From the NCBI GenBank assembly GCA_019454185.1, contig CP075368.1:2211649-2275648 (forward strand): 64,000 nt of DNA, written 5' to 3'. This document shows, one piece after another, positions 17,220 through 27,683 of the stretch. The DNA comes from Phycisphaeraceae bacterium (GTDB lineage Bacteria; Planctomycetota; Phycisphaerae; Phycisphaerales; UBA1924). A model generated the notes under the pieces. The model ran no database searches, was not told the origin of the DNA, and saw only the letters and a program-made list of their open reading frames with translations. The translations under genes and the position numbers were made by a program. Within the stretch, counting starts at the first letter, position 1, and every line of letters begins with the position of its first letter.

Positions 17220-20200
17220 GCATGAACTCCAGCACTCGCGCCAAGGACTCGGAGCGAGAGCGCGTATCCGTCATCGGTGCTGCGTTTGCGGGAATCGAAG
17301 AAGGCGTGTCCGTTGCCATGGGCATCGGCGTGTCCGTCGTGATCGTGTCCATGGTCGCCGTGGCCGTGATCACCGTGACCGTGGTGGAACGGATCCTCGA
17401 CGGGCTTGCGGAGCTTGGGGTTGGGGTTGCTGACGCGGACCATGTGGCTGGTGCGCGGGCGTGTGTTGAGGTATCCGAGCAGCATGTAGGAACGCTGGTT
17501 CTGACGCGCCTTGCTCACCTTGCTCGACTCGTCGAGGATGTCACCGAACGTGATCGCGTTCGAGGGGCATGCCTGCTGGCAGGCGACCTGGAAGAAGCCG
17601 TCCGGAATACCCGGCAGGCCCTGGAGCTTCGTCTCGACGCGCGCGGCGTTGATGCGCTGCATGCAGTAGGAGCACTTCTCCATGACGCCGCGGCTGCGGA
17701 CCGTGACGTCGGGGTTCATCTTCATCCGAGAGATCTCGTCGAGCTTCTGGCGGAGACGAGGCGGGATGAGGTTGACGTTCTTGGGACCGCCGCCCGGCAT
17801 GAGGTCTTTGCCGTAGTAAGAGCCGTTGAACTTGGTGACGGCATAGTCGAAGAAATTGAAGCGGCGGACCTTGTAGGGGCAGTTGTTGGCGCAGTACCGC
17901 GTGCCGATGCAGCGGTTGTAGGCCATGTCGTTGGTGCCCTCGGTGCCGTGCGCGGTGGCGTTCACGGGGCAGACTGTCTCACAGGGGGCGTTCTCGCAGT
18001 GGACGCAGGCCACGGGCTGGTGGTACATCGCCTCGGGGCTGTTGATGTCGTCGCCGATGAAGTAGCGATCGACGCGGATCCACGTCATCTCGCGGCCCTT
18101 GGCGGTCTCTTTCTTGCCGACGACGGGGATGTTGTTCTCGCTCTGGCACGCGATCGTACACGCGCCGCACCCGGTGCAGGAGGAGAGGTCGATCGTCATG
18201 CCCCACTGCGGCCCGCGCGAGTAGCGAGCACCTGGCTTGGGATCGACAAGCGAATCATTGAAGGGGTTGGCGTAGATGCCGATGTTCGGAGGGGTGTGGC
18301 TGAGTTCACCGAGCTTCTCCGCGAAAGAGAGCTCCTTCACTTTGCCCGCGTAGATGTGATCGGGCTCGGAGACCGGGGGCTGATCGCCGAACTTCTTCCA
18401 AGCTGGCAGATCGACGCTGCGGACGATCGCGGTGCGACCCTCCATGGACCAGTGGTTCTGCGTGCTGGCGATGAGATGTGTGCCGCTTGATTTGGTCAGG
18501 CGCACATTGCGGACGATGCGTCCGGACTTGCTCTCACGGACCTTGTTGGCATCGAAGCCGACAGGATCGGACTCGTTGCCGCCCACGTGGCCGCACACGC
18601 GCCGGCCGTAGCCGAGCGGGAAGAGCACGGTGTTGTCGGCCATGCCCGGCAGAATCCAGACGGGAACCTGCATGGAGCGACCGCCGACGGCGAGAGTCGC
18701 CATCTGTGCGTGCGGGTACTTGGGCTTGGTGTAGATGCGTGAGGGGTCTTTGTCGGAGTAGCCGACGGGCTCAACGCCGAGAGCACGAGCGGTCGCCGGG
18801 CTGACAAGTGCGGGATTGTCCCACACGACGCGTGTGCCGACATCCGGCAGTTCCTGGAGCCACGCGTGATTGGCGAAGCGGCCGTCGTAGATGCGGCACG
18901 TCGTGAACGCGAGGTCGAGCGAGTCCTTCGTCGGCGCGGGGCCGACGGCCAGCGTGCGAGCGGCCTCAGCGATCGCGCCCATGTTGGCGGCCCATGCTAC
19001 GGGGCTGCGTGGCGAGACCGGGGCGACACCGTCATGGAGCGAGCGGCGCCATGACTTCTCAAAGTCACCGGGCATCACGCCCTTCCACGTGGCACGCACA
19101 ATCTCGAACCCGTCTGTCGTCGAGTGGCCCGCGATCATGGCGAGAAGTTCGATGTCCGAGTGCGCCGGAGCGTAGAGCGGCGCGATCATCGGCTGAACGG
19201 GTGAGAGCGTGCCGTCGGCGGCGATCGTGTCTCCCCATGATTCGAGGTAGTGCGTTCCGTTGAGCGACCACGTGGAGATCGACTCGGTCTCGTTGGCATC
19301 GACGGAGAGCGTGATCGTCGTCGCCTTCGCCATGCGGGCCGCGAAGTCGAGATCGGCCGGCGCGTCGTACGCCGGGTTCACGTTGAGCATGACAAGCGTC
19401 GTCGCACGACCGGTCGCGAGCATCTCGGCGACGGCCGCGACAGAGGCGGTCGAGCTGGAGGCCTCCTCCGCGGACATCTGGCTGTAGGCGACGGTGTTGC
19501 CGACGTTCCCGAGCAGCGCGTTGAGGCCGTGCACGATGGCGTGGACGGCGGGAGACTGAGCCGCGCCGGCCATGATCGCGGAGCGGCCGCGGTTTGCGCC
19601 ATCCACCAAGTCGTCCGCGACTGCGTCGATGAACTTCTGATCGATATCGGGACCGGGCTCGAAGGTGGCCATCGCAACGGCGGCGCCCAGCGCGGAGGCG
19701 CTGGGGCCCAGACGCTGGCAGACGGCCCTCGCGATCGCGATGGCGTACGCGCCGATTCGCGCGGGAGAGACGCGGAGTCGATGGTCCGCGTTGGAGCCGG
19801 TGTGGGAGAAGCCGCTCTCGACCATGTAGACGCGGCTCATCTCATCGTGGGTCGTCATGACAGCGCGAGTCGCCGCGAGTTCGCGTGCGTGAACAAGGGA
19901 GGCGGGTTCCTGCTCGACGAAATCGCGATCGAGTGAGAGGATCACCCTTGCCTTTGAGAGAGTGAAGATCTCACGCCCGGGCTTGCCGAAGGCGATCTCG
20001 GAGCCGCGCGATGAGCCCTCGGCCTCGCCCGCGTCGTACGCGGACCAGACGGCCTTCGGGAACTTCTTGAGGACGGCGTCGCGCATCGCGTCGCGTGTCG
20101 GGCTGGACTTCTTGTCAGCGAGGAAGACGAGCCCCTCGCCACCGTTCGAGGCATAGGTTGCAAAATGGTCCTTCGACCACGTCGCGAAGTCGTCCCACGA

Positions 20201-20761
20201 GGCGGGAAGACGGCCTCGTGCAGGATTCTGATAGGCGGGCTGCTTCAGGCGATCGGGGTCGTAGAGGCCCAAGATGCTCGCGAGCGACCAGACAGAGGCC
20301 TTGCCGCGGTTGATCGGATGGAGCGGATTGCCCTCGATCTTCGTCGGGCGTCCCTCGTGCGTCTCGACGACGAGGCCCTCGGCTCCGCCGCCGGGGAGGG
20401 GCATGCTCGTCGCGTAATAGAGCGGCTTGCCGGGGATGACATCTTCCGGCACTTCGCGCGAATAGGCGAGGATCTTGTGATCGGGACGGCGGCAACCGGG
20501 GATCGTGGCGGCTCCCGCGAGGGCGAACGACGCGCCCATCACCTTGATGAAGTCGCGCCGCGATGCTGCGTCGAGTTCCGACGCGCCGGCGGGAAACTCT
20601 CTTTCAAGGAAGTCGCGGTACTCGCCGCTGTCGGCGAACTCCTCGACGCTACGCCAGTACTTGGCGCCGCCTGCGAGCCCCGCGTTGACGCGGTCCGGCT
20701 CGCGACGGTTTGCATCGGGAGTCAACTTTCCCTTGGTGGATGGGCACTGGTCGTGGCTCAT
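17216..20761 (-). CDS. actB: Alternative complex III subunit ActB (molybdopterin-like plus ferredoxin domains)
   Basis: A 1181-residue fusion of a molybdopterin oxidoreductase-like domain with a four-cluster ferredoxin domain. The N-terminus carries the extended Tat motif of this family ([13 protein letters not shown] through [20 protein letters not shown]), so it is exported folded. The MopB-like domain has no molybdenum cofactor in known ACIII. The C-terminal part has four Cys sets: [38 protein letters not shown] and CSYCMQR with ACQQACP. They hold three [4Fe-4S] and one [3Fe-4S] cluster in studied complexes. The final 50 residues are His/Asp/Gly-rich ([20 protein letters not shown]). It is the peripheral Fe-S subunit receiving electrons from quinol via ActC. 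Confidence 0.96.
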   Translation of the reverse strand: MSHDQCPSTKGKLTPDANRREPDRVNAGLAGGAKYWRSVEEFADSGEYRDFLEREFPAGASELDAASRRDFIKVMGASFALAGAATIPGCRRPDHKILAYSREVPEDVIPGKPLYYATSMPLPGGGAEGLVVETHEGRPTKIEGNPLHPINRGKASVWSLASILGLYDPDRLKQPAYQNPARGRLPASWDDFATWSKDHFATYASNGGEGLVFLADKKSSPTRDAMRDAVLKKFPKAVWSAYDAGEAEGSSRGSEIAFGKPGREIFTLSKARVILSLDRDFVEQEPASLVHARELAATRAVMTTHDEMSRVYMVESGFSHTGSNADHRLRVSPARIGAYAIAIARAVCQRLGPSASALGAAVAMATFEPGPDIDQKFIDAVADDLVDGANRGRSAIMAGAAQSPAVHAIVHGLNALLGNVGNTVAYSQMSAEEASSSTASVAAVAEMLATGRATTLVMLNVNPAYDAPADLDFAARMAKATTITLSVDANETESISTWSLNGTHYLESWGDTIAADGTLSPVQPMIAPLYAPAHSDIELLAMIAGHSTTDGFEIVRATWKGVMPGDFEKSWRRSLHDGVAPVSPRSPVAWAANMGAIAEAARTLAVGPAPTKDSLDLAFTTCRIYDGRFANHAWLQELPDVGTRVVWDNPALVSPATARALGVEPVGYSDKDPSRIYTKPKYPHAQMATLAVGGRSMQVPVWILPGMADNTVLFPLGYGRRVCGHVGGNESDPVGFDANKVRESKSGRIVRNVRLTKSSGTHLIASTQNHWSMEGRTAIVRSVDLPAWKKFGDQPPVSEPDHIYAGKVKELSFAEKLGELSHTPPNIGIYANPFNDSLVDPKPGARYSRGPQWGMTIDLSSCTGCGACTIACQSENNIPVVGKKETAKGREMTWIRVDRYFIGDDINSPEAMYHQPVACVHCENAPCETVCPVNATAHGTEGTNDMAYNRCIGTRYCANNCPYKVRRFNFFDYAVTKFNGSYYGKDLMPGGGPKNVNLIPPRLRQKLDEISRMKMNPDVTVRSRGVMEKCSYCMQRINAARVETKLQGLPGIPDGFFQVACQQACPSNAITFGDILDESSKVSKARQNQRSYMLLGYLNTRPRTSHMVRVSNPNPKLRKPVEDPFHHGHGDHGHGDHGHDHDGHADAHGNGHAFFDSRKRSTDDGYALSLRVLGASAGVHA

Positions 20762-20832
20762 GCTCGACGTTCCAACTTGCCGTGTGTTCGAACTTCAATG
20801 ACAGAACGCTCTGGACGATGATGCGGGAGGGG

Positions 20833-21528
20833 TCAGTAGTGGCACGCGCCGCAGTGCTGGGGCGGGCTCTCTCGAAGTTGCTCTTGGAGTTTGCGTGCCT
20901 GCGCATCGCCCTTCTTGACTGTGGCCAGATGCTGCTCAACCCAGAAGAGATTTGTCACCTTGTCCGGCGGAACGAGGTACTTCTCAGGGGTCTTCTCGAC
21001 GCCCCGGTGGCAGTCGAGGCACCAGCCCATGCCGAGCCCCTCGGCCTGAAAGACCACAGGCATCGCGGTGATCTGGCCGTGGCACGAGTAGCAGGAGACG
21101 CCTGCGTTGATGTGCGCGGCGTGGGGGAAGTTTCGCACGTAGTCAGGAAGCTTGTGGACCCTGCGCCACTCGACGCTGTGGTCCTTGGCGTAGGCCTCGC
21201 GGATAAACGCGACTTTCTCACCGGGATCAAACGCCGTAGCGAGACGTTCCTCGGCATGGCACCCGATGCACGTGGCGACAGCGGGGATGTTCGCCTCGTT
21301 TGATTCTTCAACTTTGGTGTGGCAATAGCGGCAATCCATGCCGAGCTTGCCGGCGTGAATCTGGTGATTGAAGCCGCTGCCGGGCTGGGTGGGCATGTAG
21401 CCGACCTCGAAGTAATCGGGCGTCGCCCAGTACCACGTGCCGACAACGACAGCCATCGTCGCGCCGCCGCCGCCCATGGCGAGCAGCGTCGGAACCATGT
21501 TCAACCACTTCGGAAAGATCGTGGCCAT
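20833..21528 (-). CDS. actA: Alternative complex III pentaheme cytochrome c subunit ActA
   Basis: A 231-residue protein and first gene of the operon. An N-terminal transmembrane helix or uncleaved signal (VPTLLAMGGGGATMAVVVGT) is followed by five heme motifs in order: CRYCH, CIGCH, CYSCH, CLDCH and CGACH. The typical GYMPTQPGSGFNHQIHAGKL precedes the first. Five hemes match known ActA. I chose the ATG at 21528 (MATIFPKWLNMV) because GGAG lies about 10 bases upstream and the sequence opens directly on the anchor; the 37-residue upstream extension is Arg/Cys-rich and unlike the family. ActA takes electrons from ActB and passes them on towards ActE. Confidence 0.95.
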   Translation of the reverse strand: MATIFPKWLNMVPTLLAMGGGGATMAVVVGTWYWATPDYFEVGYMPTQPGSGFNHQIHAGKLGMDCRYCHTKVEESNEANIPAVATCIGCHAEERLATAFDPGEKVAFIREAYAKDHSVEWRRVHKLPDYVRNFPHAAHINAGVSCYSCHGQITAMPVVFQAEGLGMGWCLDCHRGVEKTPEKYLVPPDKVTNLFWVEQHLATVKKGDAQARKLQEQLRESPPQHCGACHY

Positions 21529-21723
21529 CCAAGAGACTCCACAAGCCGCGAGGCGAATCGCCGGAGCGAGGAGCGTCGCGTGAGGATGAACCGCCCCACT
21601 TCCCGCGCACCCGCGACGGGAAGAGTTCCAACGGCTCACTCGGAACGAAGTTATCAGATCCTCAACTGTTGTCCAATCGGCTCTGTTTTCTGCGAGACAG
21701 CAATTTGTGCCGCCCTACCGTAT

Positions 21724-21771
21724 CTTGTCAAGCAAAGACACTGGTACATACCTAACTGAGACAGAGTCTCA
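21724..21771. promoter_or_regulatory. Divergent control region between actA and ctaA
   Basis: The 308 bases between actA and ctaA are AT-richer than their surroundings. CTTGTCAAG at 21724-21732 is self-complementary, so it offers a TTGACA-like -35 on the minus strand and TTGTCA on the plus strand. TGGTACATA (21742-21750) could be an extended -10 for ctaA. A perfect inverted repeat, TGAGAC-AGA-GTCTCA (21757-21771), lies 66 bases before the ctaA start and may be an operator. These are pattern calls only. Confidence 0.35.
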
Positions 21772-21836
21772 ATCGAATCCGGCTGTTTCGCTCGACTCGA
21801 CTCGAGTGCCTATCTTTGACCGTACAAGGAGGCCCG

Positions 21837-23198
21837 ATGAACGCTGGCCAGAGTATGGGCTCGTTTGCTCCCGGGATCACCTGTGGGTTTGCGACGGCAA
21901 CAGTTTTTTATGTCGCGGCGTGGGTCACGCATCTCCCGGTGCTTGATCTTGAGGCGCGACTCGCCGGTCCGGCGATTCTCGTTTCGTGGTTGCTGGGCGC
22001 GCTGGTCATGGGCCGAGGCGTGGCTCGGGGCCAGGCGGCTCTCGCGGGTCTCGTGGCAGGTGTGACGACTTCGCTGCTCATCCTGATTCCCCTCGGGTCG
22101 GCGCTGGTGGAAACCCCGGAGGGCGATATCCCACTCCCCGGAACAAGTGGCCTTGCGTCGAACGCGGCGATGCGTGCGGGCGGCTTCATGGCGGTCGCGA
22201 TCGCTGTTGGCTTCATCGGGACATTCGTCGGATCGAGAGTATCCGGCGCGCCGACCAGGCCCGGGCGGGCGTGGCTGTCGCGCTTTGCTGCGGTTGCTTG
22301 CGTCGCCACGCTCCCGCTGATCGCCATCGGCGGGATCGTGACGACAACGGATGCGGGCATGGCGTTCCCTGATTGGCCGACATCCGACGGCGCGAACATG
22401 TTCTTGTACCCGCTCTCGCTGATGGCCCGTCCTGACCGGTACTTCGAGCACACGCACCGGTTGTTCGGCGCGTTTGTCGGCCTCACGGTGCTCTCCCTGG
22501 CCATTTTCACGTTCGCAACGGAGCGGGCGAGGGGATTCCGGATCGCCGCTGCGATTCTCTTCGTTGCGGTCTGTGTTCAGGGGCTGATGGGCGCGGTTCG
22601 GGTCACGGAAGACAGCATGTCACTGCGATTCGTGCATGGATTCGCGGCCCAGGTCTTCTTCGGCAGTCTTGTGGGTTTCTCGGTCGCAGTCTCGGGCGCG
22701 TGGGCTCCAGTTGGGATATTGCAGCGCGATCCGCTTCTTCGACGGTTGAAGCTCTTCTCGACCATTTCTCTGCATTCGTGCCTGCTGCAGCACCTCTTAG
22801 GGGCGATGTACAGGCACATGAAGTACGGGGGCTCGAAGGGCGTTTCGCACATCCTCTACACCCATGCCGCACTCGCGTTCGTGGTATTCGTTGCCTCGAT
22901 CATCGCGGTGATTGTCGGGAGCAGTGCGGCGGGCGTGGCCGGCCCGCTCGGGAGGCCGATCAAGCGTTGGACCACGATCCTGGGCGCAACGGTGTCGATC
23001 CAGTTCCTGCTGGGATGGGGCGCGTTCTTCGCCGTCATGCACGATAAAGGCGTCCTGACGAATCCCGCAGTGTCAACCGCGACCATCACAACCGCCCATC
23101 AGGCGAATGGCGCCCTCCTTCTGGGCTCGCTGGTGGTGGTCTGGCTCCTGTCGAGGCGGGCGTGGAAGGCGACTTCCGGCCCTGCACCCTCGGCCTGA
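21837..23198 (+). CDS. ctaA: Heme A synthase (COX15/CtaA family)
   Basis: A 453-residue, roughly eight-helix membrane enzyme that oxidises the C8 methyl of heme O to make heme A for CtaD. The heme-ligand histidines are placed as in the family: YFEHTHRLFGAFVGL, RFVHGFAAQVFFGS, LHSCLLQHLLGAMYRHMKY and TTAHQANGALLLGSL. An early GGIVTTTDAGMAFPDWPTSD carries the typical charged loop. I chose the ATG at 21837 because AAGGAGG precedes it at 4 bases; a TTG 21 bases earlier lacks such a site. It is divergent from actA, sharing a control region, so heme A supply may be co-regulated with the oxidase. A heme O synthase (ctaB) is not in the window. Confidence 0.93.
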   Translation: MNAGQSMGSFAPGITCGFATATVFYVAAWVTHLPVLDLEARLAGPAILVSWLLGALVMGRGVARGQAALAGLVAGVTTSLLILIPLGSALVETPEGDIPLPGTSGLASNAAMRAGGFMAVAIAVGFIGTFVGSRVSGAPTRPGRAWLSRFAAVACVATLPLIAIGGIVTTTDAGMAFPDWPTSDGANMFLYPLSLMARPDRYFEHTHRLFGAFVGLTVLSLAIFTFATERARGFRIAAAILFVAVCVQGLMGAVRVTEDSMSLRFVHGFAAQVFFGSLVGFSVAVSGAWAPVGILQRDPLLRRLKLFSTISLHSCLLQHLLGAMYRHMKYGGSKGVSHILYTHAALAFVVFVASIIAVIVGSSAAGVAGPLGRPIKRWTTILGATVSIQFLLGWGAFFAVMHDKGVLTNPAVSTATITTAHQANGALLLGSLVVVWLLSRRAWKATSGPAPSA

Positions 23199-23413
23199 TG
23201 CCACACGCCAAACTTCTTGAAGTGCGGGACGTTCATTCCGATAGAGATCAAGGTCCGGATTCGGTATTCTGGCGCACGGGTCGACAGAGCCCGAGCGGCA
23301 GGTCTGTTTCGTCGAAGTTTGGGCAATGAAGGATCGGGCCCGGCGTTTGGCGAGTGCGTAGCAGAGTCGTCCGTGATCGCGCCCCGGTGCGAGTGAATCG
23401 AGAGGTCGAAGCG

Positions 23414-25063
23414 ATGCTCCGATCCAGACAGATCAGCGATCCGCCGCCGGGCTCTGACGAGCCCCCGGTGGCGGCTCCAGATGGCCCCCCTGCGGATCTT
23501 CATGTTGAGCCGGAGCGGGCCGAAGAGAGGCCACGAGGTCCGAAACCAAGGATCGATCCATCCTCGCCGATTCCTGATGCTGATTTCACGCCCGAGCACG
23601 CCCGGCATCTGCTCTGGCGATCCGGGTTCGGGGGCACGCCCGAGCAGATCCAGACGCTCGCGGCATGGGGGCCGACGCGCTCGGTCGATTATCTGCTGAA
23701 CGTCGGCGACATCCCGTTCGACGGGGTGGTCACCGACTTGTTCAAGAACGACATCATGCGTGCGCCGACAGCCGAGGAGCGTGCCGCGGCTCGAGTGGCG
23801 GCTCGGTCTCAGGACGAAGAGTCGTTGGCGCGGTTCCGAGTGATGCGTCAGCAGGCAGAACGAGCGGATCGGCTGCAGATTCGCGAGGTGCAGGAGTGGT
23901 GGCTGTCTCGGATGATCCAGACACCCCGTCCGCTTGAGGAGAAGATGACGCTGTTCTGGCACGGCCACTTTGCGACGAGTTACCGCACGATCGAGAACTC
24001 GTACCACATGTTCCGTCAGAACCAGCTCTTCCGGGCGAACGCGCTCGGGAACTACGGCAAGCTGATGTACGAGATCATCCGCGACCCGGCGATGCTCGCG
24101 TATCTGGACAACAACGACTCGCGCAAGGGGCGTCCGAATGAGAACCTGGCACGCGAGTTGATGGAGCTCTTCTCTCTCGGCGTGGGCAACTACACGGAGA
24201 ATGACATCCGCGAGGGGGCTCGCGCACTGACCGGGTACACCTTCAATGAAAATGAGTTCGTCTTTCGGCGTCAGGACCATGACAACGGACGGAAGAACAT
24301 CCTCGGTCGATCGGGGACTCTCGATGGGGACGGCTTCGTGACCGCGATCCTTGAGAAGCGAGCGACATCGCGGTTCATGGCCCGCAAGCTCTACCGCTAC
24401 TTCGTCGCCGACCTCCCCGAGAGAGAGAAGGACATGGATCCGGCGACGAAGCGGTACGTCGACGGGATTGCGAGCACGCTCGCATCGCGTCGGTACGAGT
24501 TGAAGCCCGTGCTCCGTCAGCTCTTTCTCTCGCGCCGGTTCTACGAGAGCGAAGTGATGGGGCAGCAGATCAAGAGCCCGGTGCAACTGGTCGTCGGCGC
24601 GGTTCGCTCGCTCAGAACCCCGGTACGAGATCTCGGGACGCTGCTCGACGCGATGGACCTGATGGGGCAGTCGATCTTCTTCCCGCCGAGCGTGAAGGGC
24701 TGGGATGGCGGGCGGTCTTGGATCAACACGTCCACGATGTACGTGAGACAGAACGTGCTGACGTTCCTCCTGACGGGACGCAAACCCCGCGGCAGAGACG
24801 CCGGCGCTTCCATTGAGCAGTATGAACCGAGCCGCCTAGTGGCTGAGATCGCCGAGCGTGACCCCGCGATCCGCACCGATGTGGAGGCAATGCTCCGGGC
24901 CATGGCGCGGTTCGTCGTGGGACGCGACAGCGAATCTCTCATCGCGCCGCTGCGTGCATACGTCGCGGGCGCGACTTCCGGTGGAGCCGCGCCGACAGAC
25001 CCGCGAGTGCTGACAGGCGTGCTGCTTCTGCTGACCGCGGCACCCGAGTACCAACTGAACTGA
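23414..25063 (+). CDS. DUF1800 family protein
   Basis: A 549-residue DUF1800 protein. After a Pro-rich N-terminus of about 60 residues come the family landmarks. ARHLLWRSGFGGTPEQI is near residue 70 and EEKMTLFWHGHFATSYRTI near 180. ENLARELMELFSLGVGNYTE is near 245, and PPSVKGWDGGRSWINTSTM near 430. The biochemical function of DUF1800 is unknown. It is nearly always encoded just before a DUF1501 protein, as here, and the family is greatly expanded in planctomycetes and other Gram-negative lineages. No clear signal peptide is seen with this start; a GTG at 23354 would add 20 residues. The DUF1501 gene begins 34 bases after the stop, so the two probably form an operon. Confidence 0.9.
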   Translation: MLRSRQISDPPPGSDEPPVAAPDGPPADLHVEPERAEERPRGPKPRIDPSSPIPDADFTPEHARHLLWRSGFGGTPEQIQTLAAWGPTRSVDYLLNVGDIPFDGVVTDLFKNDIMRAPTAEERAAARVAARSQDEESLARFRVMRQQAERADRLQIREVQEWWLSRMIQTPRPLEEKMTLFWHGHFATSYRTIENSYHMFRQNQLFRANALGNYGKLMYEIIRDPAMLAYLDNNDSRKGRPNENLARELMELFSLGVGNYTENDIREGARALTGYTFNENEFVFRRQDHDNGRKNILGRSGTLDGDGFVTAILEKRATSRFMARKLYRYFVADLPEREKDMDPATKRYVDGIASTLASRRYELKPVLRQLFLSRRFYESEVMGQQIKSPVQLVVGAVRSLRTPVRDLGTLLDAMDLMGQSIFFPPSVKGWDGGRSWINTSTMYVRQNVLTFLLTGRKPRGRDAGASIEQYEPSRLVAEIAERDPAIRTDVEAMLRAMARFVVGRDSESLIAPLRAYVAGATSGGAAPTDPRVLTGVLLLLTAAPEYQLN

Positions 25064-25097
25064 TCGGCATCGTGTAGGACTAGTAGAGGAACGCGCC

Positions 25098-26420
25098 ATG
25101 AGCAACGAGAACCGATCACCATTCACCAGGCGAGAGTTCCTCACGACATCTCTCACGTTCGCCAGCGCGTCGCTGACGGTCCCGTCGTTCCTGCAGCGGT
25201 CGGCGTTTGCAGTGGGGCAGCCCACACGATCGCTCACGTCGATACCGGGCGTGGATCAGGGCCGCATTCTCGTCGTCGTGCAGCTGTCGGGCGGCAACGA
25301 CGGGCTGAACACCGTCGTTCCATACGGATTCGACGCCTACTACAGGATGCGCCCCGGCATCGGCGTCAGCGCGAATCAGGCCCTTCGTTTGTCGAAGGCG
25401 GATGGTGTGGGCTTGCATCCCGCGATGACGGGGCTCCACGATCTGCACGAGAACGGACTGCTCTCGATCGTGCAGGGTGTCGGGTACCCGAACCCCAATC
25501 GCTCACACTTCAAGTCCATGGACATCTGGCACACGGCGGACACGAACGCCACGGGCGACGGCTGGCTGGGCAAGTACGTCGACTCACAGTGCTGCGGTGA
25601 GGGCAAGGGCGAGAGCGGCACGCCGGAGTCTGCCGGCCCTGCGACCGAGCCGCCGATCGCGATCGGGCGGACCGCGCCGCTGGCGCTTCAGGCGCGGAAG
25701 GTGGTTCCGGTGTCGTTCGAGTCAGCAGACTTGTTCCGCTGGGTCGGGCAGGATGCGAGCAAGTCTCTGGCGCAGCCATACGACGCGATCGTAGAGAGAG
25801 GCGTCACCGACGAGGTCGATCCGGCGAGCAACGCCGCGTTTCTCATGCGGACCGCGCTCGACGCCAGAGTGTCGAGCGACCGCATCCGAAAGGCCGTCTC
25901 GGCCCGAGCGCTTGTCGAGTATCCGAGGACGGGGTTGGCCCGCGATCTTTCGATGGTCGCTTCGATGATCAGGGCCGAGCTGCCGACCCGTGTGTACTAC
26001 GTCTCTTTCGGCGGGTTCGATACGCACGCCGGCCAGGGCGGCGCACAGGGCTCGCACGCGAATCTGCTCAGGCAATTCGGCGATGCGCTCAAGGCGTTCT
26101 ACGCCGATCTTAAGGCACAGGAGAATGACCGGCGCGTGCTCACCATGTGCTTCTCGGAGTTCGGACGCAGAGCCGCCCAGAACGCATCAGGCGGCACCGA
26201 CCACGGCACAGCAGCACCGATGTTCCTTGCGGGGCCCATGGTCAGGCCGGGCCTGATCGGAAACCACCCATCGCTCACGGACCTGGACAACGGGGATCTG
26301 AAGCACGGGCTGGATTTCCGATCGGTGTACGCGGGAATCCTCAAAGACTGGATGCAGACCGAGCCCGAGAAGGTGCTCGATCGATCGTTCCGTCCGGCGG
26401 TGCTGTTCAAGAAGGCATGA
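25098..26420 (+). CDS. DUF1501 family Tat-exported protein
   Basis: A 440-residue DUF1501 protein. The Tat signal TRREFLTTSLTFASASLTVP is at the N-terminus. Conserved segments follow: RILVVVQLSGGNDGLNTVVP near residue 55, GYPNPNRSHFKSMDIWHTAD near 130, YVSFGGFDTHAGQGG near 300 and SEFGRRAAQNASGGTDHGTA near 355. The arrangement recalls the alkaline-phosphatase/sulfatase fold, to which DUF1501 is distantly related, but no activity is established. AGAGGA precedes the ATG. It forms a pair with the DUF1800 gene; the two products may act together in the periplasm. Confidence 0.92.
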   Translation: MSNENRSPFTRREFLTTSLTFASASLTVPSFLQRSAFAVGQPTRSLTSIPGVDQGRILVVVQLSGGNDGLNTVVPYGFDAYYRMRPGIGVSANQALRLSKADGVGLHPAMTGLHDLHENGLLSIVQGVGYPNPNRSHFKSMDIWHTADTNATGDGWLGKYVDSQCCGEGKGESGTPESAGPATEPPIAIGRTAPLALQARKVVPVSFESADLFRWVGQDASKSLAQPYDAIVERGVTDEVDPASNAAFLMRTALDARVSSDRIRKAVSARALVEYPRTGLARDLSMVASMIRAELPTRVYYVSFGGFDTHAGQGGAQGSHANLLRQFGDALKAFYADLKAQENDRRVLTMCFSEFGRRAAQNASGGTDHGTAAPMFLAGPMVRPGLIGNHPSLTDLDNGDLKHGLDFRSVYAGILKDWMQTEPEKVLDRSFRPAVLFKKA

Positions 26421-26443
26421 CAATGAGGTGTCGTGTTCGCGTC

Positions 26444-27001
26444 TCACGGCTGGTCGACAAATGACCGCACGATCACGCGCGCACGACGGGCACCGTCAGC
26501 GTCTGGCGCGGCATCGACCGGGAGCGTTCGCCGCGGCATCGCGACGCCCGGACGCTCGGGATTGCTCTCGAACGAGAAGGGTGTGCCGCGTGTGATCGAG
26601 AACTCGAACGCCGCGCCCTCGGGGATCTCGGCTCGCCAGTACCAGATGCCCGACTCCCCCTCTGTCATCATCGCGCCGGGATGCGCGGGATCCCAATTCA
26701 CGAGCGTGCTCGTGAGGTACAGCGGCTGATCCGCCGTGCCGAGGCCGGACCGATCATCGACGCTGATCTCCCAGAGTTGAGTCGCATCGCTCTCGCGGCT
26801 CGATCCGTCGGCGCGACGACCCGCCAAGCGTTCGCCGATGGCGTTTGCACCACCGGTCTGCCCCGCGCCCTGGCCTCTCGGGGCTGGCATCGCGATCGGC
26901 CCGTGCTGGAGGGATCTGGCGATCCAGACACACAGGAAGACGACAACCGCGAGGGGAAGTATCAGCCACGCGGTCAGCAGGATGTGCTTCTTTGTGACCA
27001 A
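26444..27001 (-). CDS. Membrane-anchored protein with a starch-binding-like (CBM20/48) domain
   Basis: A 185-residue protein. An N-terminal anchor spans residues about 7-30 (ILLTAWLILPLAVVVFLCVW). A Gly/Arg/Ser-rich linker follows. Residues about 95-165 read LYLTSTLVNWDPAHPGAMM, then GIWYWRAEIPEGAAFEFSIT and RGTPFSFE. This spacing of an NWDP turn, a W-rich strand and an FEFxxTRG strand is that of CBM20/CBM48-type carbohydrate-binding folds. Such domains also occur fused to esterases, but no catalytic domain is present here. It is convergent with the DUF1501 gene and same-strand with sod (55 bases). A link to either is unproven. Confidence 0.6.
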   Translation of the reverse strand: MVTKKHILLTAWLILPLAVVVFLCVWIARSLQHGPIAMPAPRGQGAGQTGGANAIGERLAGRRADGSSRESDATQLWEISVDDRSGLGTADQPLYLTSTLVNWDPAHPGAMMTEGESGIWYWRAEIPEGAAFEFSITRGTPFSFESNPERPGVAMPRRTLPVDAAPDADGARRARVIVRSFVDQP

Positions 27002-27056
27002 CGAGATTCTCGTTCACGACACACGGATCACAACGGTGCTCTGATCCGCGAGGCGT

Positions 27057-27683
<627 letters not shown>

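Noticed and set aside
23099..24586. A 495-residue open frame on the minus strand opposite the DUF1800 gene
   Set aside because: It is antisense to a clear family member, is rich in Arg/His/Leu/Pro as expected of GC-rich shadow frames, and has no motif.
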